Shown: piece after piece, positions 23,851 through 35,999 of the stretch | Position numbering within the stretch: the stretch's first letter is position 1 | Layout of the letters: every line of letters begins with the position of its first letter | Assembly: GCA_946699065.1 (NCBI GenBank) | Contig: CAMPDV010000088.1 | Span: 434,001-498,000, forward strand | Source of the DNA: Loxodes magnus | Lineage: Eukaryota; Ciliophora; Karyorelictea; Loxodida; Loxodidae | Reading direction: 5' to 3' | Length of the DNA stretch: 64,000 nt | The notes under the pieces: generated by a model | What the model was told of the DNA's origin: nothing | Databases searched by the model: none | Seen by the model: the letters and a program-made list of their open reading frames with translations, nothing else | Program-made: the position numbers and the translations under genes

Positions 23851-24846
23851 TGAAAATCCTAGAAAATTGCTAAACTTAATTTATCCTAATATTACTATTA
23901 TTTACTCTATATTTATTTACTTATAGTTCTATCATCTTTTCATTTTATTAAAGCATTCTCTAACCTTACGAAATTTTTTAATTACCAAACTATCGAAAGA
24001 ATATTTATTAGTTTAATTCATTAATAAAAATAGAGCATTAATATATTAATTAAGTATTACACAATTCATACTTAATTGAATTATAATTAAGAATATGAGG
24101 CAACGGAAGATGTTTAGGATACTATTATTAAAAAATATCCAAGTATTTAAAATTCTAGCAGCATAATATCCTAATATTTAGTAAAATATTAATAAATAAA
24201 AGTAGAAAGAAAATCCATATAACTTTTTTTTATTTGCACTCTTTAGATTCATTTAAAATAAAAAAACCAATAATTTATTCAAAAACCTTTAAATTTTTCA
24301 AAAGCGTAGATTTTATTATTTTCTAGATAAATTAGATAATAAATTTAGATATAATAGTGAGATTATTAATTCCTTCTATGCACTTTTTATGTAAAAAAGG
24401 CATTTTTCTATTTAGAATTTTCAGATAAAAATCCAGCATAAACAATAAAATATTACAAGCTAATAAAAAGATGAAATTTTATAATTTTTGGTTTTATGTG
24501 AATACAGTTTATTGATATTAGTTGAATACTCAAATTATTTTAGAATTAACTTATTTTCTTTAGGTGGATTAGTTATTTTTAAAAGCTTTTAATTTCATTT
24601 TGTGAATAATAATTCTACCTTTATTCCTAAAATTTAATTGCCACTTATTTAAATGCTAAATCAAATTTTTTAATACAATAGAATTTAATTTCGGTAAAAG
24701 ACTCTATGTTTCTTAACTTTTGCAATTAAAATCCTTTTTTATAAAAAATCGAAGGAAAATTAAGAATTTTCTATATTTTAGAAATAAAAAACTAATTTAT
24801 ACCTAATTAAAGAAAGAATTTAATTAAAGTAAAAAATTTTAATTAT
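23851..24846. other. Intergenic, no gene seen
   Basis: Very AT-rich sequence between two mobile elements; nothing recognisable on either strand. Confidence 0.4.
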
Positions 24847-24867
24847 TTATTAATTTAGGAATAATTA

Positions 24868-25171
24868 AAAAGATGGTGGGAGCTGAGATTGACCTTCTGA
24901 ATCATACTTTCTGGTTTTATGGTTAGGAACAAGTTCCTTTCCTGTCGCTGAGAAAGTCCCTGGTCAAAGTCAACCTTTGCAAAGGAACGCCTTCCTTTTG
25001 ATTATTCACTCCTGGTAGGGGCTTGAAGCCTGGTTGCCCATAGCGATGGAGCTCCCTGGCAGCTGCTTTTCGAAAGAAACAGGATATCCCCGTTATCCCA
25101 TGAAGGGAGTGTTGGGTTGTTAAACTGCAAGAAGTTGCAGTCCAAAACTCTTTAAATTAAAATTTATTAAT
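24868..25171 (+). mobile_element. R1 SINE-like structured element, copy 3
   Basis: A diverged copy with the same core segments as the others (for example GGGCTTGAAGCCTGG and GCGATGGAGCTCC). It is flanked by an imperfect 20-21-bp duplication beginning ttattaatttag at 24847-24867 and 25172-25191. The hairpins are preserved with different bases: 25066-25076 (CTTT-TCG-AAAG) and 25125-25140 (CTGCAA-GAAG-TTGCAG). The latter differs from copy 2 by paired changes on both sides of the stem. This points to selection for RNA structure before the copies dispersed. Confidence 0.8.
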
Positions 25172-25341
25172 TTATTAATTTAGCATAATTAGGCAAAAAT
25201 AATAAAATCCTTCTTTTTAAAAGAAAATAATAAAATTAAGCAGAATAAAAGAAAAAATGATATACCTTACATACATCTATAATTTCCTTAATTACTAAGT
25301 AATTTAAAAATAAACATAACTTAGTTTAACTTAAAAAAAAA

Positions 25342-26128
25342 ATGGAGAGTTGGAACAAAGGTTTTCTTATAAAAAAGACGATCCTTAGCACTTCTGATCA
25401 TTCTTTCTAGAACTAGAAAACATCAACCAAGATCTAAAAAAAACAATATTGCCAAATCTCAGAAGAAAAATAACTACCTTCCAAAATTCCAAAAAAGAGG
25501 CATACATTCGAATAACTAATGAAGTTAGATAAGGAATAACTTGTAGAAATCATTTTCAACTACACCGATAAAGTAGAGAATCTCGAACACTACGTTATAA
25601 ACATATAGCAAAACTTACAAGATCATGTCGAAGATGAGAAGCCGCACCCTGAATTTATAACAAAATAGGACATTAATAATAGGTATTAAGAGATAGAACG
25701 CGATATTGTAAGGCTAGATGAACAAATGGGAATAGATTTTCAAAAATATGAAAATACCTTCTAGCAAATTATAGAAATTAAATAAAGATTAGCAAAATTA
25801 GAGAATTAAATATTCTAAAAAAATCAAGATCAAATGATAATAGAAGAACAGACCATGACTAAATAAAAGTTCTTCAAAAAAAAGTGCCACATATGCGGCA
25901 GCTAATATCACCTTTGAAGATGATGAAAGGAGCAAATTTGATAAAAGATTTGAAACGAATTGACTACGTTTTACCCATCCTCGGATGGTTAGCTATAACG
26001 GAAAAGATAACTCAAAGACCATTCGGAAAGCTCGGAAGTGAACTTGGGTGGAGACACCGGGGAGTCCGGGACCCTGTAAAAGGTAATACAGGGGGTTATG
26101 GATCTTTTAAGGAAACACTCCATTAGCC
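25342..26128 (+). pseudogene. Gag-like coiled-coil/zinc-knuckle element (G3)
   Basis: An ATG after a run of nine A's opens a frame that is continuous under the TAA/TAG = Gln code for about 190 codons. It contains a basic N-terminus, a coiled-coil region with EQLMKLDKEQLVEII and a long Glu/Lys/Gln helix, an IIEEQTMTK motif, and the knuckle KKCHICGSQYHL at about 25881. The knuckle continues TGA-R-TGA-TGA: the first TGA falls at the conserved Trp after HL, but another replaces the fourth Cys ligand, suggesting decay. An 80-codon ATG frame at 25884-26126 is an overlapping alternative reading of the tail and is not separately called. No pol-type domain follows. Confidence 0.7.
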
Positions 26129-26284
26129 TTAAAATTTTTAATTTAAACTTAGTTTAACTTAAATTAGCATTAATTGTAGTAAATTACATTTAGAAAATAC
26201 AAGCTTTCTATAATCATAGATATAAAAAACTAGTTTTATGTTTGAAAATTTTATGAATGAATGAATTAATTAATTTACGTGATT

Positions 26285-26981
26285 TCACCTTTATTTGGTT
26301 AATCAAAAATCAAAAGTTTAAAGTTAAATAAAAGAGACTTCATATTTGCTTGGATTTTGTTTATCATATGTTCTAAGGATTTTTAATTTATTTTTTCTGA
26401 GAGTTTCCGATAGGTCGATTCCCATTTATTTCTTATTAAATTCTTTAATTGCATGCTATATGTTTGGAGCTTCTTTGTTTAGCTAGAGAATTTTTTTCCT
26501 GTATAGTTTACTGTTTTGATTGCAATAGATCCTGAAAATATTTTCCCATTAGTTTTCTAATATTTTATTTTATTTTTATTAGAATTGGAAGCAGCTTCTA
26601 GCTTTGTGCCCTGGTCGCTTGTAGTATCAACATCTCATTATTTTCTAATAGGGAATATAATTTGTTGTAGGCTGTTGCTCAACATCCATCAGATCATTCA
26701 TCTTCATTTTTTGCAGTAATATGCTTTCAGTTAATCATGCGAATTGATTAAATTTTGTTTCTAATTATTCTATCCTGATAATTCCTAGCTATTTATTTTC
26801 AATTTATTTTCTTATGAATTAACCATCAGGTGTTTAATTTTCTTTCGAGTTCTTGTTCAGTTCTTAAAAATTTAAAATTTTCTAATTGCATGACTTGGAG
26901 TTCGTAAAATATTTTTTATTAGTCGTAACTTGACTTAGATGAATCCTTTTGAGAAGAGATTTTTTAAAAGTATTTTTCCAT
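26285..26981 (-). pseudogene. Gag-like element (G4), reverse strand
   Basis: Read on the reverse strand from an A-run and ATG at 26981: a Lys/Gln/Glu-rich, probably coiled-coil start, then a frameshift, then a knuckle reading R-C-TGA-Y-Y-K-R-P-G-H-K-A-R-S-C near 26625. This is the classical CCHC pattern with Trp (TGA) at the second position and the second Cys changed to Tyr. The 3' end shares AACCAAATAAAGGTGA with element G8, so both come from one source lineage. Broken by at least one frameshift. Confidence 0.6.
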
Positions 26982-27223
26982 TTTTTATAATATAATAATA
27001 TACTATATCTAATAAATATTATAATTTCTCTTTATGAGGATAAGATGAAAGATACGTGAATTCATAAATGTAGCTAATTGCTATTTAATTCAAATATAAT
27101 ATAGTAAAATTTACCCTATAATTGAAAAAATATATAGAAAGGAATGGAAAAGTTTAAATAAATGAGAATATAGCTTATATACCTATATTAAATTATTTAA
27201 TTAATAAACTAAGACGAAAAAAA

Positions 27224-28080
27224 ATGGTCAAAAAGTTTAGCAAAAGGATTTTACAAGTGCAAATAAACAAAAATACATAACATCTTAATAATTCTAGGAA
27301 GCTGTAAACTACAGTCTAAATTGCAACTCCTACATCTGATAAACGCATAAAAATAGGTTAAGTTTAATATTAATTTATGAAATCTTTTAATTTTCTAAAA
27401 CTTAATAAATAAGTTTTGAACAATTATTCAAAGAGGTAGTGAATTTACAAGAAAAGATCAAAAAAATTAAGAAGGGTAGCAAAAATATAATGGAAAGCAT
27501 TAATAAAATAAAGAAATAAATACAAAACTCGTTATACAAGAGTGAGTCCTAAATGCCATAGAACTTATGCAATAAAGTTAAAATAGTTAATCTATTTACT
27601 ATGGTTAGAAACAAAAGAAAAAAATAAAAATGCTGTTAAACAGTAAAGAAATAGCAATAATTTTAAAATTAAATCGAAATGTAAGATTAAATAAGAAATA
27701 GGATTTAAATATTGGAAATAAAGATAGAAAGTACGAAGCAAAGACAGTAATTTTTTATTTTTGCATTACAGAAGCAATTCTGCAAACAATGCCAAGATTT
27801 TTCTGTGATAAAATTCAAAAATAGTAATAAACAAGAGTAACTTAAAATCGTAAAAAATAATACTGAAGTGAACAAAAATAAATATTAAAGATAAAAATAT
27901 AGTAATACTGAAGAAAAGATGTGTCAATAGGAGGATAAGTCAAGGATTTATTATAAATATTAAAAAAAGTTAAATTTTTTTATTTTACCTCCAAAAAAAT
28001 CAGAAAGTGAGCGGGAAAGAGATCCAAATAACACCAAAATACCAAATCTAATTTAATATATTATATATACATATGTATAG
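27224..28080 (+). pseudogene. Gag-like element (G5), heavily degraded
   Basis: Starts with the family's A-run plus ATGG. The diagnostic coiled-coil motif EQLFKEVVNLQEKIKKIKK is readable at about 27418-27475, in a frame different from the ATG, so frameshifts are present. A possible relic of the knuckle is FCKQCQD near 27790, without the His. End assigned approximately where base composition returns to background. Confidence 0.5.
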
Positions 28081-31000
28081 AGAAAGATTTATTTGAAACA
28101 AATAATATAAAAATATTAAAAAAATAATAAAATAAAGAATATTTAAATTAAATAAGTATCTATATAATTAAATATTTTTATAAGTAAATACCTTTTTATT
28201 TATCTTTAGATTCAAATTTATATAATAGAATTTATATCTATTTTTATATATTTTAATTTAAGTTTTAGATAGTTCTATTATTATTTATTTAGTTAATTAA
28301 TTTTCAGAGTAATTTATTTTAATCAGTACTTAAATTAATCCATAAGCAAGCCTTTTACTTTTATCTAAAATGCTTTAATTATGGTATTCATTTCTATGAT
28401 AAATTTAGTTTGTATAGATATTTTCTTATGTAATTAATCTAGAGGACTTATATGAAAAATATAAGATAACTCCATAAATATTTTAAAATAGATAAATAAC
28501 TAAAATTTTATTTTGATATCGTTCGCAGGTATTTATTCTTATTTATATCTTAATTTAGAATAAATCTTACTAATAGAGTTTAATTTTAAAGAAAAATAAA
28601 TAAAAAAGCTTTTAATAAACAGAAAAAGATGAAAAATAATGATTAATTCTCTATAAAATATTGATTATTTAGATAGAGAGTCCTCTCTCTAAATAAAAAT
28701 ATCTTTACACCTAAAAGATCAATCTAAATAACCAAATACAAGTTAATAAAATATTTAGTTAGCGGAAGAATGATACCAATTAAATAAAAAATAAATTTGA
28801 TCTTTTATTTTCTTATATAAAAATAACTTAAAGATCTTGATGTTTAAATTTAATTTGAGAATATTTGCTCTAACTACAATTCGTTTTAAATAAATTTTAT
28901 TTTCTATTTATAATTAGATTTCATCTTTATATCATAGTTTATTTAGTAAAATGCATACAACAATAAATTATAAAATATAAGAATGAACTTTTTTTAAACA
29001 TTTTTGTCCTATGATTTTATGAAATAAATCAATTTATTTATATGAAAATTTAAAAAAATACATGATAATTTATTAAATTGCTAAAGAATTCGAAATTATC
29101 TAAAATATCTTATAATTCTTTTTTATCATGGAGTTAAAATATTTATATAAAAAGTGATTTTAATTATTATTTCTTTATTTTATTTAGTTTTATATTATAA
29201 ATTTTTATAACTAAACCTTTCATCTAAATTAAACATAAGAAATATCCAATTAAGCTTACTTTCTATCAACGAAAAAGTTAAATTATTAAAAATATTAATT
29301 TAAAAACTTACAGCTTTTTTAAGAAAGTTAATTTCTTCCTTGATTTTTAAATGAAAAACAATATAAAATTATTTTATAATTAAGCTTTTTATTTTTAAAA
29401 TTTAAAAAGCGAACAACATAGTTTAGTTAAATAATTAGATGCAAATATCTTTTTTATATCTATATGATTATACTCTAGTCTTTAAAAAATAAAATAGCTT
29501 AAAGGAATTTTTTAATTCTGTCTGATAAAAATAATTTTTATTAAATAAAAAGTTTTAAAATGATTTCCGTTAGATTGCTTATGCTTTTTGGATTTGATAT
29601 AAAATAATAATTCATTTTTTTAAATTAATTTATTGAATCTGCCGGAACTTCAACTATTTAGATAACTGGCCAATCAATCATTTATGTTCCTTTTAATTCC
29701 AAACTACACAAATAGTTAAAGATACTTTTCTTTCTTGCTATAATTAGATAGAGAAATTATATCTTTTCTCTTTTAGAGCTATAACTTTTTTGAAAAATTA
29801 AGCAATTTAGCGTAATATACCCAATAAGCACTAGCTTGATTTCACCAGATTTAAAATGATCAAAAATATAAATATCAAGATATGCTAAAAACTATAGCAG
29901 ATTGCCCCCTTAAAATGAAAATATTTCCTACCAATGGTTTTAATTCAAACAGACGAGTGAAAAATCTTTTAAAAATAAAGAGATAAAAATTATAATATTG
30001 ACAGAATCAATATACTTGCTTGAAAATTTTGTGATGTCTGATAACTATGAATTTTGGATAAATCCTTATAAACTAGTTCTGCATTAGCGAATTAATGTAG
30101 CTATTAAAATATTATAAAATAAGCATAGAGAATGCTATAAAACATAAGAGTATCAAATCATATCACATTTTTCATTTAGTTTTTAAAGAATTATAAGTTT
30201 AATTTTAAACTACATATCCTAGAGTTATTTAACTTTAAAATCTAAGATATTTATATAATTAATAAGAAACATATCAAAATAAAATAACTTAAGGTAATAA
30301 TCAAATTAAAGTTTTATTGCTTATTGCTTTTAAGCTTTTTGCTTTAGTAACTACTTCTATTAGTTTATACTTAAGAGTTAAAACTAAATCGAGTTTTTCA
30401 TTTAATTATTTAGAGTTATTTGGCAACTAATAATCTAAATTTTAAATTTAATAAAAACGAAATTAACAAAACTGGGTTTAATCTGCTAAATTTAAAGTTA
30501 TCTATTGAAAATCTAAATAATCATCTTAATAAATGATTAGGATAAAATTAAAAATAAGTAGCTATAACTTTGTTTTTTAAATCAATTATAAGCTTTTGCT
30601 ATTTTAACAAGTAGATTAATTATAAATGCAATAAAATAAAAATTTTCATTGCATTTTCTTTAGAAATTAAAGATTTAAAAGAGTATTAGTTGCTCCACAT
30701 ATGACTTAGCCTAATTTATTTAATAATAAAAATACAAGCTGCATTTGATATATTTTTATAATGCTAGACAAATTAGATTTTGTGTTAAGGTTATGTTACT
30801 AAAATACATAGAGTCACTAGACTAAAAAATAAAAATTTTCAAACTTTAGAAAGAGAAAATAAAAATTGATTAGATGAAGCATTAAAAACATATGATATAG
30901 TTACTTAGTTATAGAATTATTAAAGAATTAAGAAATTGGGATTTAAACTAAAATTTATGGAAGAAAAGTTCTTTTACTTAAATTATATAGATATACATTT

Positions 31001-31857
31001 AATTCTGTATATCAATTATGTAAGGAACTTTGCTTTATATTTACTCAAAGTAAAAACATCTAAGTGTAATTTAAAAGATTTATCTTAATAATAAAATAAA
31101 TAATAATTGCATTTCTGTATCCTAGAATATATATTTTCTTCTACTAATAAATTGTTTATTTTATTTATTAATAGATAGATATATAGATTAAAGGATTTTA
31201 AGCATCTTTTTAACTATTTAGATTTAAAAACATTTTATTATGAAAAGCTGAGAGATTTAAAATAATCAATCTTCCCTTATTGATTTTAAATAAATCTAAA
31301 TTAAGATAAAAATTTGATGAAAAGCATTTTAAATTTAATTTTTAGGGTTTCTTAGTAATCTGATATAGAAACAATTAAGTATATTTATATAATTTATCTA
31401 TTATTCAAGTAATCCTTATATTCTTAAAATTGAATATGCTGAATTATTATTCTTTTTAGATAATTGATTCTAAGCCCTTATAGATTATTATGTCTGAATG
31501 TCTTAATAATAGCCTATTTTCCAACTAAAAAAGCTAAATTGTTTTACATATTAGTATTTAATTTATCCTATATTTAAATTTAATTTATTCTAATTATTTC
31601 CCTAACTAATATATTTTTATTCTTCATTATATAGTTATATATTAATTGGAATAACTCTCTATTATATTTAGATCTTAATATATAAACTAGCTAAAGTAAA
31701 AGGTTTTAATATATAGGGTTTCTAGAAATTAGGAAGATGTGAATATCTTTGATATGTAGTATATATAATTAGAGACTATTGTATAAATCTAATTTTTCAG
31801 ATTCAAATTTCGATAATTTAAATTAAAGTTCAACAATTATTCTTTTATTTAAAAAAA
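28081..31857. other. Long AT-rich interval without a supported gene
   Basis: Nearly 3.8 kb of very AT-rich sequence between the duplication copies. The only local structure noticed is the inverted repeat at 28667-28694. No conserved motif, no RNA and no similarity to other parts of the window. Confidence 0.4.
28667..28694. repeat. Short inverted repeat
   Basis: Left arm atttagatagagag and right arm ctctctctaaat form a near-perfect hairpin with one bulge. Could cruciform or fold in RNA; no function assigned. Confidence 0.4.
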
Positions 31858-32560
31858 ATGGAAAATTTCTAGCAAAAATCTCTTCTAAAAAGGATCCATC
31901 CCAATCAAATTACGATTAGCAAAATATACATTAAGAACTAAAAATTATGCAATAAGAGAATTTTAAACTTTTAAGAAACGTATAGAAGCTTGAAAGAAAA
32001 AATCGCATATTTGATATCTAACACAACAGAATAAAAAACTGAAAATAAGTGCTCAGCAAAAATCAGAATTGAACACTTGATAAAAAAATTTCCCCAATTT
32101 ACAAAGCTGGCCGAAACCGTATTCTTTTAAAATATGACGATGAATGATCCGATGTATGATAATAACAAAAATTTTCTTTTATAAGAGTAAAAGCAATGAT
32201 GATATTGCAGGAGATTTGGACATACACAAAGATACTGTTGATATTTAAAATGGAAGCTATAACAAGAAAATTTAAAATTATGATAATCGTTTAGTAATTT
32301 ATATTGCATTCCAGAAGGGCTTTTATGCAGGAAAAAATGTAAAATGGTAATAAAATCTTGATGAACATTATTTGCCATGTTCAGCAAAGAAAAATTATTA
32401 TATGATTGGAATTGAACTCGACTGAACCAAAATACCTTTAATAAAAAAGGGCTAGTGCAGTACTGCAAGATATGTATTAAAAGAAGATGAATCCGAAGAA
32501 GGCTGTAAATTGACAATTTTCACAAAAATTATAAATTTTACAGTGATGAACCTGATTGAA
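31858..32560 (+). pseudogene. Gag-like element (G6) with well-preserved zinc knuckle
   Basis: Starts at ATGG after eight A's. The knuckle at about 32194-32240 reads TGA-TGA-Y-C-R-R-F-G-H-T-Q-R-Y-C-TGA. Spacing and the F-G-H core fit C-x2-C-x4-H-x4-C, with TGA at the Trp position and another TGA where the first Cys is expected (one base from TGC/TGT). Upstream is a Lys/Ile/Asn-rich region of about 110 codons without a clear coiled coil. A 129-codon frame on the opposite strand at 32127-32516 is judged an antisense shadow. Confidence 0.6.
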
Positions 32561-33999
32561 AGGTTATATCACTATAATTAATTATTATTATATTATTACC
32601 TATATTAAACCCTCATTTTTTGTTAATTTATTAATGGAACTATTATAATGTGGATATATGATAGCTAACTAAATTTTAAAAGAATCTTTTTCATGATTAT
32701 TTTATCTTTAATTTAATTTTTTGCATATTACATTTATTTTTTTCTTTATTTATTAAAGAGCTCATTTCTATTTTGACTTTGTTCCTTCCTTATTTATTTG
32801 AAATACTTATATTACATTTTTTCGTTTGAAATTACTAAAAATTTCTTTTTTTATCTTTATAATCAACTTTAATTAATTACGAGGTAGTTTTAAACCTAAT
32901 TTATAGAGATTCACCAGAATTTACTAAAACAAAGTCAATTTATTTTTGAATTTTAGGTAAAATTATTTTCTTTAATTTTAAGGTAGCTAATTGCTTTCTT
33001 TCGATATATTTAGTGTTAACTTATTTAATATTAATAAAACTTAATAGATTTTTAGATCAGATTTTTCTCTCCCTGGAATCAATTCACTTTTTGCTTTAAT
33101 GGTTTGTATATTAAGCAGATGCTTTATTTATTTAATACCTTAAACAGTGATAACCATTTAAATTTTTATTTTTCTAGTTATTTCTTTTCTGCATATATTA
33201 AAGGTACTTTGACCTCTATAATGCTCTTAGAATTATTTAATAAGAGACTAGATATAATTACTAGAGATTTTTTAAGCAATTTGTTTAAATTAAAATTTGT
33301 TTCTACTTTACTAAAACCTTAAATTCTTTCTAGTTAAAAGAAATTACAATCATTTAAAAATTTTATCCATTTAGATTGGTTTAAAGAAGCGAAAGAAATA
33401 TTCTAGGGAGGCGATAAATTTATTATCAATTCATCCTCCAAGCAATTTTAAAAATATAAGAGAATAATGAAATAACTATATAAGATAGCACTTCAATTAT
33501 AAAGCAGTATGTTAAATGGGAAGAATGTTTATAATCTATGAAATAAAAATATTTCTCCATATCATATAGTAAACCAAAAGCCTCTTAATGCTTATTGGCT
33601 ATATTAAAGTAGTTAGCTAATATATTTAATGTCCCAAAATTAATTTGGAGATTCAAGTACTAAACTATCCTTCATTGATATGTCATCTTCTTAAGTTTAT
33701 TATAACTCTAGATGCTTCACTTTAATTATTAACATTGTCCTTCTATAATATTTCTAATTTTACTTTGGGTTGATAATAATATTGCTGCTTATAATTATTG
33801 CTATTATATCTTTACTTTATATTAATGCAAGCAAACATAACCAATTAATAGACTCTTATATACCGGACATTTAAATATAGTCAAATAAATCAGGTTAAAT
33901 AATTGATTGCACTTTTAAATAACGCTAGATATATCTAGCTTATTTGACAAATTTTGCTAAAGCTCAAGATTTAAATATGCTTTAAAAAATTAAAAAACT
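32561..33999. other. Interval before copy B, no supported gene
   Basis: AT-rich; a 72-codon ATG frame at 33104-33322 is hydrophobic and aromatic-rich but has no homologue in the window, so it is not called. Confidence 0.4.
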
Positions 34000-35052
34000 A
34001 ACGATATTTTTGATTTATACATTGTATTTTTAAGTTAAGAAATGATTGAATCAAGTAGAGAGTGAATAAAATATACGCAGAATCTAGGTATGCATTAATT
34101 AATTAGGATCATAATTACTTTAATACTTAAAATAAATCCTATGCTTGGCTTAGCATCATTGGCATGCATACTCATAAATTTAGAAAATAACTAATTATTT
34201 CATTACAATTTATTCTTCTTTTTTAAATTAAATTAACGATTTATCTTCTTATACTAATACCATTATTAAGATGATTAAGTAGTAGCTTCTTTATTTACTT
34301 TGATTCTAAGCTTTAAAAACTAAATATAAAAGCTTTTTTTTAATATATATAGCTATTTTAATTACCTGATATAATGATATTATATAATCAATTTAGAACT
34401 AATAGAAACTTGAAAATTTAGTAGAAATTTATTATCAAAGATCTTCGATCGACAGCAAGCTATACAAGAAATCGTTAACCTTTCTTAACATCTAACTGAA
34501 AAATTAATTTTATATATAAGAATATAGATTGAAGAATTAAGTTCCAAGTTAAGCAAATTAGAGTACTTAATGCATATAATATGATATATTTTTAAAATCC
34601 TTTAAGTTCTTAATTGATTTGTAGAACTTTTAAGTGGAAAATAGTGAAAGATGTTCTTAATTAATTTTGAGCTATTTATTTGAAAGGATTATAATAGATA
34701 ATATTTAGTATAAACTTTATCTTAAGATAGAAATCAAAAGAATTAGAATATGTTGAGCAAAATAGTAAATCTATCAGAATAGAAGAAGACAACACTCTAA
34801 TATCTAATTGATTAAAGTAGCTCTTATTATTTTCTAGTTTCTATGCATTAAAAGTTTTTTTAACTTAAAGGAAGATGAAAAGGACATTTTTGTATACGAA
34901 TTTTAGTCAAACATCATTCTCTTTATGTGCTTTATAACTACATATGTACGTGATGGTTTAAAATTTTTAAAATTCATCTTAAATTTATTTTAGCTTTAAT
35001 TTATTATTTTTCCTTTAAGAAAGACAAAGAATCTAGCATTTTTCTTACTTTC

Positions 35053-35084
35053 CTTCTTGGCTTCTTGGCTTCTTGGCTTCTTGA
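35053..35084. repeat. Microsatellite, four 8-bp units
   Basis: Unit cttcttgg repeated four times (the last ends in a). The matching place in copy A (about 1210-1245) is not repeated, so the expansion happened in copy B after the duplication. Confidence 0.9.
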
Positions 35085-35189
35085 CATTAGACAGTTTACT
35101 CTACAACCTGATTAAATTAAAATAAAAAGAAGGCGCGAAAAGTTAAAAGAAATTATATTAAATAAAGCTTAAAGAATAAACACACATTA

Positions 35190-35648
35190 ATGAAAATGAT
35201 ATTATAATGATTAAGAAGCTATAATCAAATAATTAAAAATGTTTTATTTATCTTACAACTTCTTTTGTTTAAAGTCATTATCTACCTATGAAATATTCTC
35301 ACTATTTCGACTGTTTGTTCTTCCACCTTCTTTAAACTTCCAAATTTTTAATTAATAAAGTATGTTTCTAGATCACAATATTATATGCTTTATTTGGTTA
35401 GTTCAACAAGTAGAAGAAACTCTTCTTCTGACCTTGTCAAATTATCAGACAGATCGTAAATGAAAATTTCTTCTTTTATTATATAATAATAAGGAAGAAA
35501 CCTTGTAACAAGCTTGGTGTTCCTTAATTGTAGTCCTATCTTGAAAGATAATAAACTTTCCGGAATAATTTTCAGAAAACTAACGAGAAAACTTCAACTA
35601 CAATCAGATTGTAAGCATTTTTGTTTATAACTAAATAAATATAATTGA
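35190..35648 (+). CDS. Small conserved predicted membrane protein (copy B)
   Basis: Partner of 1352-1810: same ATG, 152 codons, same terminal TGA, and the same two internal TGAs. Differences are few (for example Tyr to Phe, Ile to Thr, Ser to Pro, one silent Ser change, and Gln to Tyr near the end) and there are no indels. This contrasts with the flanks, where copies A and B differ heavily. Either purifying selection or local gene conversion explains the island. Function unknown. Confidence 0.45.
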
Positions 35649-35999
35649 AATATAAATGGTAGATAAACGTATAAACAGGTGTTTTTAGATAATAAAACCT
35701 TATTGTTAAATTTAAAATGAATAGATTGTTTAAAGTTAATTAAACTTAAAAGACTTAGAATTTAATAAATGAAGTAGTATATTATGAATAAAATTGAATT
35801 TACATTAATGATATAACTTAGCTATTTATTACTAATTATTTTTAACATATTATGATATTTACTCCTTGCTTATTTGCTAAATTGCTATGCTATATCAAAG
35901 GAGGCTATTAATTTTTTTCTTTAGAAAGAGATTTGAATGCCAGAACGTAAAAATATTTTATTTAGACAAGCTAACTTATTTTTAATGAAGTTACTAGGT

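Noticed and set aside
32127-32516. 129-codon frame on the reverse strand
   Set aside because: Antisense to the zinc-knuckle frame of G6, which has a recognisable motif.
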